Shown: piece after piece, positions 53,664-64,000 of the stretch | How positions within the stretch are numbered: position 1 is the first letter of the stretch | Layout: every line of letters begins with the position of its first letter | NCBI GenBank assembly: GCA_020744225.1 | Contig: JAGMWG010000002.1 | Coordinates: forward strand, 1,612,001 to 1,676,000 | Origin: Paraphoma chrysanthemicola | Lineage: Eukaryota; Ascomycota; Dothideomycetes; Pleosporales; Phaeosphaeriaceae | Reading direction: 5' to 3' | Length of the DNA stretch: 64,000 nt | Position numbers and translations under genes: made by a program | The notes under the pieces: model-generated | The model's database searches: none | Seen by the model: only the letters and a program-made list of their open reading frames with translations | What the model was told of the DNA's origin: nothing

Positions 53664-53668
53664 TAATC
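53664..53668. repeat. Target-site duplication TAATC, right
   Basis: Identical to 46614-46618, immediately after the right LTR. Confidence 0.85.
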
Positions 53669-54149
53669 TACTATACAAGAAGTGTAGCTAACTATTAGTA
53701 AGTATTAACTAGGCTGTAATCTTCGTTAAACGTTACTCTAAGCTTAAAGTTAAGTTTAATTATAAGTATAACTATAAGAAAGCTCTTTATAAGAATCTTA
53801 AGATTATATAAGACTAGTTTTAACTTATAGAGAATATAAAGACTAAGTATAGTATTCTTAATAAGAATACTTATAACTTTAATAAGTCTAGCTTTATAAT
53901 AGGTATAATATTAACTAGAGTAGTAGTTATAAGCTCTAAGCGTTAAGAATAGCTAAAGAGTATCTAGTAGAGTAATTGTAAGTAGACTATAGTAATCTAA
54001 GAGATTAATACGATAGAGTAGGTAATTCTACTCTTTATTATCTTCTAAAGTAAGAATTATCTTACTACTTAGTATAAGAAGAATAATCTACTTAATAACT
54101 AGATTATTATAGTCTCTAAGAATAGCTAAATAATAAATAAGCTTAGCTT
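53664..54149 (+). pseudogene. Pogo/Fot1-like transposase remnant, catalytic part
   Basis: Joined across the Gypsy insertion, the + strand frame continues as a DDE transposase of the Pogo/Fot1 type: FVKRYSKLKVKFNYKYNY, IENIKTKYSILNKNTYNFNK, then EINTIE and, after a stop, VILLFIIF. The first catalytic motif at 53872-53886 reads YNFNK where the family has an aspartate, again a RIP change. The frame stops at 54149, where the second LTR element begins. I could not find the C-terminal third elsewhere in the window. Confidence 0.8.
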
Positions 54150-54328
54150 TATAAGATAAGAAGACTAATTAGTATATAAGTAGTATTAAAGTAGATAAAG
54201 ATAAATATATTATTTCTATACAAGAATAGATAAATTACTAGAGAACTCTCTAGTAATCTCTTAGCTTATATAGTACTAGCACGCACGTAATAAGATCTAA
54301 AAGAGCTCTAGAAAGTGTAGGTCTTATA
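54150..54328 (-). repeat. LTR of element 2, left copy (3' LTR)
   Basis: 179 bases matching 61342-61520. Starts TATAAGATAAG, ends GTCTTATA. Confidence 0.85.
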
Positions 54329-54343
54329 TTATTCCTCTTCTTA
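54329..54343 (-). other. Polypurine tract of element 2
   Basis: On the minus strand it reads TAAGAAGAGGAATAA, directly before the left LTR. It supports the right-to-left orientation. Confidence 0.5.
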
Positions 54344-57239
54344 GGTTAAATTATTCTAATTTAAGAGATTATCTCTCTTCTTAAGTTAAATTACTTTAAT
54401 TTAAAAGAGACTATATTAATATAGCTTACTACGTACTAGATAGAGTTAAACGTAGTTAAGATAAGCTAGTTTAGTCTAAGTTAACGTAATAAAGAGAAAC
54501 TCTAACTTTTTACTCTTACTTAGTAAGAGCTAAGTAAGAGAAGTCTTAGCTCTATATACAGCCTTACTAGCTTAGAACCTTAGACTTAGTGTAATTAGGT
54601 ACTTTTTATAAGACTCTAGCTTCTAAACTTCTACTTCTTAGTTTAACTTTAGTAAGTTTTTTAAGAGTTATTTTTACTAAAAAGTAACTCTAAATAGAGC
54701 TATATTAGAGTAATTTAGAGTAATTTAAGACTAACCTAGGTGTAGATTATTAAACTTAGCTTCTATAGCTAATCTTAGTCTAGCTTTATCTTTACAGACT
54801 ATTTACAACTTAATCTAGTCTATTTTAGTCTAAATTAACTTCTATAACACTTACTACTATTATATCTAATAATATTAATATTAAAGCTCTTAGTAATCTA
54901 TATACTAACTCTATAAAGTAGAGTATATAGCTTTATATAGGCTATATTACTAGAATAGCTAAAGATAACTTTCTTGTCTTTAAAGCTCTCTGCTGTAAGT
55001 TTCTAGTCTTCTCTATAAGTACTTCTATTCTAGAGAAGAGTATAAACTCTACTAATAATAATAGTTAAGTCTATATTATCTATTATTATACTACTTACCT
55101 TATTATAGCTAAAGACTATATTATAGTAAGTAAAAAACCTCTAGAAGAGTAGAATTAGGCTAATTTAACCTAATTTAGCTCTCTAATAATATTAACGAGA
55201 AGCTTAAGACTATTATAAAGCTACTAAAGATTATCTATAACTCTTTAAAGTCTATAGAGTATAGTAAGACTAAGTACTAGGCTTATACTCTAGCTAAGAA
55301 TCTTTAGATCTACCTAGATTAGTAAGTACCTAGAGAGACCTAATTTAAGTTAAATTAAGATAAATTAGAGCTAATAGTATTATAGCGCGCTCTACACTCT
55401 ATACGTAGTTAAATTATACTTCTATAATAGTAAGACTAGCTCTAATAATCTATCTTAGTCTATAGTGTACTTACGTAAGAATACTAAGTCTAAGGCTACG
55501 TAGAAGACTTACAAGTAGACTAACTAGACTTATATTAAGTTCTTAGTAGCTAAGTAGCTTAATAATCTCTAGAATACTTCTAGTAGTTATAGATATAAGG
55601 TATATAACTCTAATATAAGTTAATATAGCCTAATTTAACTCTACTAACTCTAATAGTATAAGTATAATAATATTAAGTACGTAGAGGTTCTAAAGAAGAC
55701 TAGAGAAGCTAAGAAGGTTACTAAGAACGCCTATTGTAATTACCTTACCTCTACCTACTCTAATAAATCTAAGACTAGTAAGACTTAGAATAATAAGAGC
55801 TCTAGACTAACTAAGAAGCTTATAGTAGCTTATTAGAAGGTCTAGAGTCTTAAGGCTCTTCTCTAGATAATAAGTTAGTATTATCTAGGCTAAAATAACT
55901 TAAATTAGAGTAGATTAGAGTAGACTAGATTTAAGAGATATAGTTTAGTTTTTATAAGCTTAATATAATCTAATTTAGACTAATTTAAGGTAAGTTTATA
56001 TAGAGTTATATACTCTAGAAGTGTATTTTCTTATTAGCTAGTAAAAACTAGCTTAACTTTACTAAATTTTCTCTATATCTCTCTTATAATAATATTCTTA
56101 ATTTTTTAGAAATTTTATAAGTTCTTTACGTAGACTAATTAGTACTTAACTATTAAACTTCTTCTAAAAACTCTATAGAAAAAATTAAAGAAGAAGATAT
56201 TAGGCCAATTTAGATTAAATTAACTCTAATTAATGTATCTACTTTTATCTTATTTACGTCTTTCTTAACTTATTTCTCTTCTTTTTAGAAGGTTATTTTT
56301 AATACTTTAGTAGTATAGTTAGCTATAGCTTACGTTTAGAAAGAATTTTATAGTTCTTCTAGAACTTTTATAGAGCGTTCTTAGAAATAAAGCTTCTAGA
56401 TTTTTAAGAATTCTTCTTCTTTAGGTAACTTCTCTACTTAATAAGATATTTCTAGCTTCTAGAGGTATCTTACCTCTTTCTAATAATCTTTTCTATCTTA
56501 TATATATTATTACTAAAACTTTATAAAATATCTACTATTAGAGTATTTAAGTAAAGAATTAGAGTATTATTACTATAAGACTCTAATAGTAAGATATAAA
56601 AGATAGAATAAACGTTTTAAAGACCTAGAATATTAACTTTAAAGACTAATAAGCCTATTTATTCTTTAATAGTTCTAGGTCTAATATATTTCTAATCTAG
56701 CTTTTTTCTTAGTCTTAAAGATTTAATATTTTTATTAGAGAGTAGTACTTTATTCTCTATCTTAAAGAGAATAGATATTCTTTTTCTATTAGTATATTAT
56801 TTCTAATACGTATTTACTAATTTAATATTCTACTTATAAATCTACTATAGATTAATTACTTTTACTACTATCTTATATTCTAAGAGTAACTCTTCTTTAC
56901 TTAGACTTAAATTAGACTAATTTACTCTTCTTAAGTCTAAGCTAGTATTAGCTTAGAAGAGAAATATCTTTATAGTAGTATAGATACTATTATTATATGC
57001 AAACTCTGCAATTAGAAGCTATTATATCTAGTTATTCTATTCTAGTAAATAGTAGATTCTTAGGTATTATTCTAGTATTTAGTTCTATCTTTTAGTTTAA
57101 CTATTAGTCTTAGAGTAGTAAGTAGAGATTAGAACTCTATAAGTATTTAAATAGTAGTTAAATATCTTCTAATACTTTACGTTTATTAAAGAACCTTAAT
57201 CTAATATAATATATATTAGAACTCTATAAAGTTAGATAA

Positions 57240-57402
57240 CTTCTTGTATTTAGACGTAGGCTAAGTCTATACTATCTTAGTCTATCTATACTAGAATATA
57301 ATATACTATCTTAGTTAGTCTATTAATAACTACTATTATAGTATTATAATTTAATCTAGATTAGCTATAGTAAGATAAGTCTATAATAAAATTAAATATT
57401 AC
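57240..57402 (-). pseudogene. Integrase remnant of element 2
   Basis: The minus strand reads VIFNFIIDLSYYS, then NYNTIIVVINRLTKIVYYIL, matching the region around the first two catalytic aspartates of Gypsy integrases. Both aspartate positions now read Asn. Confidence 0.7.
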
Positions 57403-58799
57403 TTTCTCTTAGACTTTATTTAGTAGTAGTAGAGAAGTAAGAGGTTTATAGAAGTAATATTATATACTAGTAGCTCTTTTATAACGTAAGTAAGCTTAGT
57501 ACTATATACTAATCTTTTTAACTATTTTCTTTTACCTATATTAATACTTTAGTTTCTTAAGTATCTTTTAAAATCTAAAGTAATTTACTATAAGATTATA
57601 ATAAGCTTCTTTAAGAGCTCTCTATTTCTTCTTAGAAGTTTTAATATTAATAAGAGTATAACGTCTTAATTTAGATTAATTTAATCTAGTTAGAGGTACT
57701 CTATTCTCTACCTTATCTTCTTAAGAAGAAGAGTTCTTAGACTTAGTCTCTAAGTTAACTTCTTCGTCTAGAGCTATAAGTAAAAATAGTAGAGCTTATT
57801 CTTTATTATAGTAGGCTTATATAGTCTTTTATAAGTTAGGTTTATTCTTAGACTTACTTTTTAAATAAGTTATAATAGTATTTACTAATACTATCTCTTA
57901 TAAGCCTCTACTATATAAAAGACTTTATATAAGTACTATAAAAGTCTAATTATACTTCTAAGTAGAGTACTAAGTTTCTACTATATAATTAGAGTATTAT
58001 AAAAAACTATCTATAGAATTTATAGCTCTAGAGTAGTACTCTAGAGAGAAATTATACTAAGTTAGTATTAGGTAGGCTTTAACCTACTAGTAGTTTAAAG
58101 TTTTAGTCTCTATAAACTACTTAAGATTAGTATAGTCTATTAAGATCTTAAACTACATACTTTTAAGATAGTATTACTAATACTCTAAGCTTTTAACTAT
58201 AGCTAGTAGCTCTTAGTTATAAGTATTATAATTATACTTAGCTTAAATTAACTTACGTAAATAGAAGTTAATTAGTCTCTATATCTCTAAATTAGGTTAA
58301 TCTAAGCTTTTTTAAGGTATAAGTTAGCTTAGAATACTATAAATAGCTTCTCTAGATATATCTACTTCTACTCTTATTTCTCTACCTAGTTCTTAATAAG
58401 CTAGTATAAGAATATTTATAAAAGCTTACTTAAGAGCTCTAAAAGAAGCTTCTACTTCTTTATCTAAACTAATTATAACTAATTCTTTACGCTTTTAAGT
58501 ACGTTTACTCTTAGCTTAATCTAGTCTCTTTTAAATTAATTTAGTTAGAGATAATACTAACTTTAAAAAGTTATATATAAACTACTTATAGTAGTTTATA
58601 AAGTCTATAAATACGTAAATATTATATATAGTGCATAGTATTAGCTATTCTATAATTATCTTAATTTAATTCTTATCTATATAAATACTTTTAAGTATAA
58701 TAATATAGTCTAGATACTTAGTATACTAAGTATACTATTTACACTTTAAAAGCTTTATATATAGCTTTATCTTATATAATCTTAATAGTATCTTCTTAA

Positions 58800-58985
58800 T
58801 ATAAGCTATATACTTCTCTTCTATCTTAGAAAAGATTAAGATATTATCTAAATAGATAATGTATATTACGTTAATTAAACCTACTAATACTTAGTTAATA
58901 TAAGTCTAGAATTATATAGAAGTATTTATAAGACTAAAAGATATTACTATATACTTAAAATAACTATATTTAGTATAGAAGGTAG
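58800..58985 (-). pseudogene. Reverse transcriptase remnant of element 2
   Basis: The minus strand reads YSYFKYIVISFSLINTSI, and further on VIYIIYLDNILIFSKIEEK. The catalytic box is at 58843-58854 with the second aspartate changed (YLDN). Divergent from element 1, so a different Gypsy family. Confidence 0.78.
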
Positions 58986-61341
58986 TCTTCTACTTATTAC
59001 TCTCTCTAATTTAGATTCTATAATATATATTTTATATATCTAACTTAGAGTAATATCTAGCTACTACTAAGTACTCTAAGAATTCTATAATTAAGAGTAA
59101 AGAATATTAATTCTTAATAGTTACCTTATTTAAGCTCTAGGAGTCTACGTAAAGGTATAGAGAGCTATTCTTCTTTTTTATAAAAAGAATTAGAGCTCTT
59201 ACTAGTAATCTTAAATAACAAATTTACTTTCTCTCTAAGTATTTCTTTAGGTACTTCTAAAGAATATCTAGCTTACTAAAAGAGAAGTTGTATATAAGCT
59301 AGTAGAGTAGTTACCTTTCTAGTACTAAATTAATAGCTAGATTATACTATAAGTATTTAGTAAGTTCTTAAGTATTCTTATCTAAGTAAATATTAGTAAA
59401 CTCTTTATATTAAGAGAGTAGTTAGCCTATATTAGTCTAATTTAGACTATCTCTATTTATACTTATTACTAAGTACGCAAAAATATATAAAGTTAGATCT
59501 TATATACTCTTATTAAAGTCTTTTATCTTCTCTAAACCTACTTTAGCTACTAAGATCTAATTCTTTACTTTTTTATCTTAGTAGAGTACTCTTTAAGATA
59601 TAAAGTTTAACTTTAAGTTATACGTATTTATCTATAGTAAGTCTAGATATATAGAGAACTTTTATAGTATATATACTATAAAAAGTACTAATTAGTATCT
59701 TATCTTCTCTTATAAATCTATAATAGTAACTTCTATAGTAGTAGAGCTACTTAGAAATATATTTATTCTATTTATAGTCTCTACTTCTAATAAGAAGAGA
59801 GAGTCTATCTTTAAGTCTAGTTTCTTTATAAAGAAGCTAAAGAGTAAGTTTAGTTCTAAACTAGAGTTAATTAGAGCTTTCTTCTAATTAGAAGTTCTAA
59901 TTTTTAATTTTATAGTTAGTATACTCTTTAAGTTAGCTTTAGTAATAGTCTTTTTTATTAAGTTCTATAAGCTATACTTAAGTTAGGTAATATAAGTAAA
60001 GAGAAGAGCGCTTAGCTCTTTAACCTCTTTCTTTTTTCTATTTAGTTCTTCTTAACTAGAGAGTTTATCTTCTTCTTATTAGTACACTTATTTACTTTAT
60101 ACTTTATTTCTTTATATCTATAATAAGTAATATAGAAAGAATTAGTTACTAATTTACTCTTTTAAGTTAAATTAGACTACTTAGAACTAGAATATTCTAT
60201 ACGACCTTTTCTCTATTTTTTAGAAGTTTTAGAATTCTCTAGGTTACTAACTATAGTTAGGTATAGATAGCTAGTTCTCTTCTTTATATTCTTAAGTTTT
60301 AAGAATATATAGTAGTGTAATTAGCGCTATAAATAGTTAATAAGATTCTTAATCTATATAAGAGTAATTTTATTCTTATCTTTTAATTAGAAGAGATTAT
60401 TCTAGATCTCTTAGTATAGAGTAAAAGTATACTAAAGAACCTTATATTCTTTAAATACCTTCTTCTATAACTTCTTTTATAAGAGCTATATAGTATTAAG
60501 AAGCTCTATAGAAGACTTATTCTACTTCTAATATCTATAGTTTAAGACTAAGTAAGTAATAGAGTAGTGCTCTATCTTTAAGCCTAGAGTATTAAGTATA
60601 ACTTCTTTAAACTTCTTTTAAGTTAGCTAGCTTATTAAGATAAGAAGCTTAGTAGCTTCTATAAAGCTAAATCTTATTACATATACTATAGGCGTAACTC
60701 TATTATATACTTAGGCGCTCTATAGTAATTTTAGAAGTTTAGTAATATATTATTCTCTAAAATTAATCTTTTATTAGTTTATAGTAAATAACTAAAGAGT
60801 TTAGTTAAAGTAACGCTTATAGTTGCACTTCTAGTAGTTAAACTAAGTATAATCTTACTTCTTGTACTTCTCTAGTAGATTAGGTTATAGAAGTATAGTA
60901 GTTAGTCTTACTACAAATATAGTAGTAATAGCTAACTCTACTATATCTACTAGAATAGTACTATAGTTACTAGTCTTATATTAGAGTTAATAATTCTTTA
61001 AGTACTTTAATTTATTATATTAGCGCTACTATTTCTCTTAGAGCTCTAGTTCTTAGATCTAATAGTCTATATTAGATTTATATAGGTCGTTTTAACCTCT
61101 TTTAGAGTCTTCTAGCTTAATAGAAGAGTTCTCTTCTTCTTCTAAGCTATTAGTACTTAGAGTAAGTACCTAGTTACTAGAGAGATATAGAGTTTCCCTT
61201 ATTAGAATATCGTCTCTAGGTTCTACAGCGCAAGACTTAGAGGTATCTCTACTAAGAGTATATAAGTCTATTAGTAGAGATTAGGCACTTATAGTATTGT
61301 AAAACGCTCTAGTATAACTAATAGAGTTAGAGTAATTTAAA

Positions 61342-61520
61342 TATAAGATAAGAGAGCTAATTAGTACATAAGTAGCGTTAAAGTAAATAAAGATAAATAT
61401 ATTATCTCTATGTAAGAATAGATAAATTACTAGAGAACTCTCTAGTAATCTCTTAGCTTATATAGTACTAGTACGCACGTAATAGAACCTAAAAGAGCTC
61501 TAGGAGGCGCAGGCCTTACA
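61342..61520 (-). repeat. LTR of element 2, right copy (5' LTR)
   Basis: 179 bases matching 54150-54328. It keeps an unmutated CTTACA end and several CG/CA sites lost in the left copy, so it is the less RIP-damaged copy. Confidence 0.85.
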
Positions 61521-64000
61521 ATATCTTTATTAGAGATAATTTTATTAGATAGTCTATATTTACTCTAAATATATTATATTATAATATATATACAGTCTTA
61601 TATATTAGTTACTTTAATGTATAGAATAAAGTATATATACTTTATTACTTTATTAATTATATTAAGAATTATATTATATTTTATTTCTATTATAAGTTTT
61701 TTTAACTTAGAGAGTTTAGTAATAAAGTTAAGCGCGACTATTCTCTAAGATCTTTCTACTAGTTTAGTTTACTAGAGTTCTCTATATAGTATATACTTAG
61801 CTACCTTATTTTAGTAGTAGTCTACGTATTCTACTAGAACTTATATTACTAATACTTATGCGTAAGAGAAGTAATATTATTCTATAAGTCGTTATAGTAT
61901 TTTTTTAATCTCTTAGTGTCTATATATTAGTAATTTATAGAATTATCTTATAAATTCTTTTCTTATAGATTTAAGAATATATACGCGTTTAAAGATAAGA
62001 ATTAGTCTATTTTCTTCTTAGACTATTTTCTTAATTTCTTTAATTTCTATAGTAGATTCTTTTATTATTTTACTAATCTACTTAACCTAGTTATCTTATT
62101 TTTTAGAGATTTCTGTATTTACTATAAGTTATAAGTAGTTATAAACTATAAAGCTATTCTATTTCTATTTATAGTATTACACTATTAGTAGTTTTATTTT
62201 CTTTATATTTAGATCTTCTACTTAGAGTATCTACTTATAAATTTTCTATTCTTTTATAGTAAAGTATTTTAAAGTTAAATATTATAAGAAATTATACTAT
62301 TTAGATTTATTATAGTATAAGTTCTTTATTTTCTATAAATTTAGTAAGATTCTTATAATCTAAGTAGACTATTATTAGATATCTTACTTCTTAGAAGTTA
62401 GCTCTCTATTATTTAAACGCCTTCTTAATTATAAGAAGTTCTTTATTAAAGATATTATAATTAAGTTCTACTTTTATTATTTTTCTTAACTAGTAATAGA
62501 TAGATTACTTATTTTAGTTCTTATCTCTCTATATAAGTACTACTCTTAGTCTAAAGTCTAAAATATTAGTTTAAATAATTATTAGTAACGTTAAGTTAAA
62601 TATTTATAGAACTAGTTTCTTAGTAAATATCTTCTTTAGTTTAGAGAATAAGCTTTTATATTTCTTACTCTACGTAAATAAGATATTCTTCTTTATAAGT
62701 TTAACTAATAGTTAAGTTAGTTTAGTCTATTCTAGAATAAATTTTTAGTAGTAGTTATAGAAGTCTAAGAAGAATTATACTTTTTTAAGGTTCTTTAGAG
62801 TTTTCTATTCTTTAATATCTCTAATCTTAATTAAGTCTATCTTTATTACTCTTAGTTTAATAATAAACCTAAGAAAGATAGTACTTCTAATATAAAATTT
62901 ATATTTCTTTAAGCTTAAGTAAAGCTTAGCTTAGAAGAGTGCGTTAAGAATTATTCTTATATATTATTTATATTCTTCCTAAGTAGTAGAGTAAATAAGA
63001 ATATTATTTAAGTATACTATTATAAATATATCTAAATATTCTCTTAGAACATTATTAATCTATTCCTAAAAGATTACTAGTGTATTAGTAAGTCTAAAAG
63101 GTATAACCTAGTATTTATAGAGTTCTTCTCTTAATTTAAATACTATTTTCTATTCTTTACTCTTTTTAATATAAATAGTATAGTATATATTTTTAATATT
63201 AAGCTGTGTAAACTATTATACTCTAAAGAGCTTATCTTATATCTTAGCTATTAGAAGTAGTAGGTAATAGTTTTTTATAGTCTTAGAGTTTATATTATAA
63301 TAGTTAACGCATAGTCTAAGGTTCTTAGTTCTCTTCTTAATAACAAAGAAGATTAGAGAGGTTACTTCTAATTTAAATAGTCTAATCTATTCTTTTTTTA
63401 GTTCTTTATTAATATATTTCTTAAGTATATCTAATTCTTATTCTATAAGTTTATATAGTAGTTATTATTAGAGCTTTGCGTTTAGAACTAAGAGTATCTT
63501 ATAGTTCTAAGATTAGTATTCTAGTAGGCTGTTATTAGATTTTTTAAATACATCTACTAGATTCTTATATTCTTTTAGTAGAGAAGTTATCTTAATTTTA
63601 TAGGTTTCTCTGCTAGTAGCTTAGAGTTAAATAATATAGTCTAGTTATTTAACAAACTTAACCTTCTTTCTTTACTAGTTAATATTAGAGTTAGCTTATT
63701 AAAGCTATAGTATTCCTAAGATAGTATTTTATTTGTTACTAATACTTATAATATTAAGAATAACTATTTCTACTTATCTATTAAGTTCTAGTAACCTATG
63801 TACTTTCTTAGTAATAAGTTCTTCAAAACTATTTTCTTTAATAGTATTTACTACTTATAGGTACTTTTTCTTTATTATTAGAATATTAAGTATTTTAATA
63901 TAGTTTCTAGAGATAAAGTTTTATATTACTCTACTATCTATTAGAGTATTAATATTGTTTTTATTTAGACTTCTATTAATATAGATATATAAGTCTAAGT
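61521..64000 (-). mobile_element. Partial second copy of Gypsy element 1 (integrase to RT), runs off the window
   Basis: Collinear with about 48,624-51,105 of element 1 throughout, with transition-type differences and few gaps. The minus strand again shows IVALNFITKLSKL (integrase) and, at 63003-63014, YLNN in the RT box. Homology begins exactly at the end of element 2's right LTR, so the 3' part of this copy is missing here. Confidence 0.88.

Larger units (their letters stand above)
54150..61520 (-). mobile_element. Second RIP-inactivated Gypsy-type LTR element (about 7.4 kb, 179-bp LTRs)
   Basis: 179-bp direct repeats at 54150-54328 and 61342-61520 bound the region. Their ends are the inverted pair TATAAG and CTTACA/CTTATA (from TGTAAG..CTTACA). 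The minus strand between them has an RT remnant (NVIYIIYLDNILIFS, catalytic box at 58843-58854, YLDN) and an integrase remnant (about 57240-57402: NYNTIIVVINRLTKIVYYI). A purine tract on the minus strand (54329-54343) abuts the left LTR, so the element reads right to left. About 2 kb between the 3' LTR and the integrase is unexplained. No target duplication is visible, and the two flanks belong to different transposons. Confidence 0.82.
45350..64000. other. AT-rich, RIP-mutated isochore
   Basis: From about 45,350 to the window end, CA and TG dinucleotides are almost missing and TA dominates. In 45961-46020 I count 17 TA, one TG and no CA. That is the product of C-to-T change at CpA on both strands, i.e. 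repeat-induced point mutation. Only one frame over 60 codons survives (48646-48852, antisense to an integrase remnant, probably chance). The block consists of nested dead transposons, listed separately. It continues past the window. Confidence 0.93.

Overview
The window reads as nuclear DNA of a filamentous ascomycete (Pezizomycotina), most likely a dothideomycete. The class is an inference from gene style and the isochore; no marker gene fixes it. Positions 1-45,350 are ordinary gene-dense DNA. Genes have short introns (mostly 46-70 nt) with GT...CTAAC...AG signals, and many proteins are clear orthologues of conserved fungal housekeeping factors. From about 45,350 to the end (about 18.6 kb) the composition collapses to an AT-rich, stop-riddled isochore in which TA dominates and CA/TG are nearly absent. 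This is the pattern of repeat-induced point mutation (RIP).

Gene-dense part, left to right: a methyltransferase cut by the window edge (-); a large membrane protein of unknown function (+); a secreted six-hairpin glycosidase in six exons (+); a secreted Tyr/Pro/acid-rich protein (+); an alpha/beta hydrolase (-); the vesicle tether Uso1/p115 (-), divergent from the nuclear 5'-3' exoribonuclease Rat1/Xrn2 (+); a 2.7 kb stretch with only a doubtful spliced fragment; a secreted parallel beta-helix (pectin-lyase-like) protein (+); a PRMT3-type arginine methyltransferase (+); the V-ATPase assembly factor Rav1 (+); two tandem genes (-) that appear to be diverged paralogues of an unknown SANT-like family; ESCRT-III Vps60/CHMP5 (-), divergent from a SAPS-family Sit4/PP6 phosphatase subunit (+) that may have two alternative C-termini; an Apd1-like bis-histidinyl [2Fe-2S] protein (-), divergent from a putative OB-fold protein (+); and an unknown protein (-) whose start codon sits at the edge of the AT-rich block.

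The AT-rich part is a nested stack of RIP-killed transposons. A Fot1/Pogo-like DDE transposon is split by a structurally complete 7,045-bp Ty3/Gypsy element with 444-bp LTRs, perfect TAATC target duplications and pol on the minus strand. The Pogo remnant is interrupted again by a second Gypsy-type element with 179-bp LTRs. That element's other side abuts a partial second copy of the first Gypsy and has no matching target duplication, which suggests ectopic recombination. Catalytic residues can be read as RIP products: YLDD became YLNN, zinc-knuckle Cys/His became Tyr, and LTR ends TG..CA became TA..TA.

The housekeeping genes do not form one pathway. Several serve membrane traffic and organelle acidification (Uso1, Rav1, Vps60), others RNA/protein modification or decay (Rat1, PRMT3), and the secreted enzymes suit a plant-associated or saprotrophic fungus. 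I found no CRISPR array, rRNA or convincing tRNA, and no clearly novel multigene system. The best leads are the tandem paralogue pair, the alternative SAPS tail and the architecture of the transposon stack. All exon joins were read by eye.
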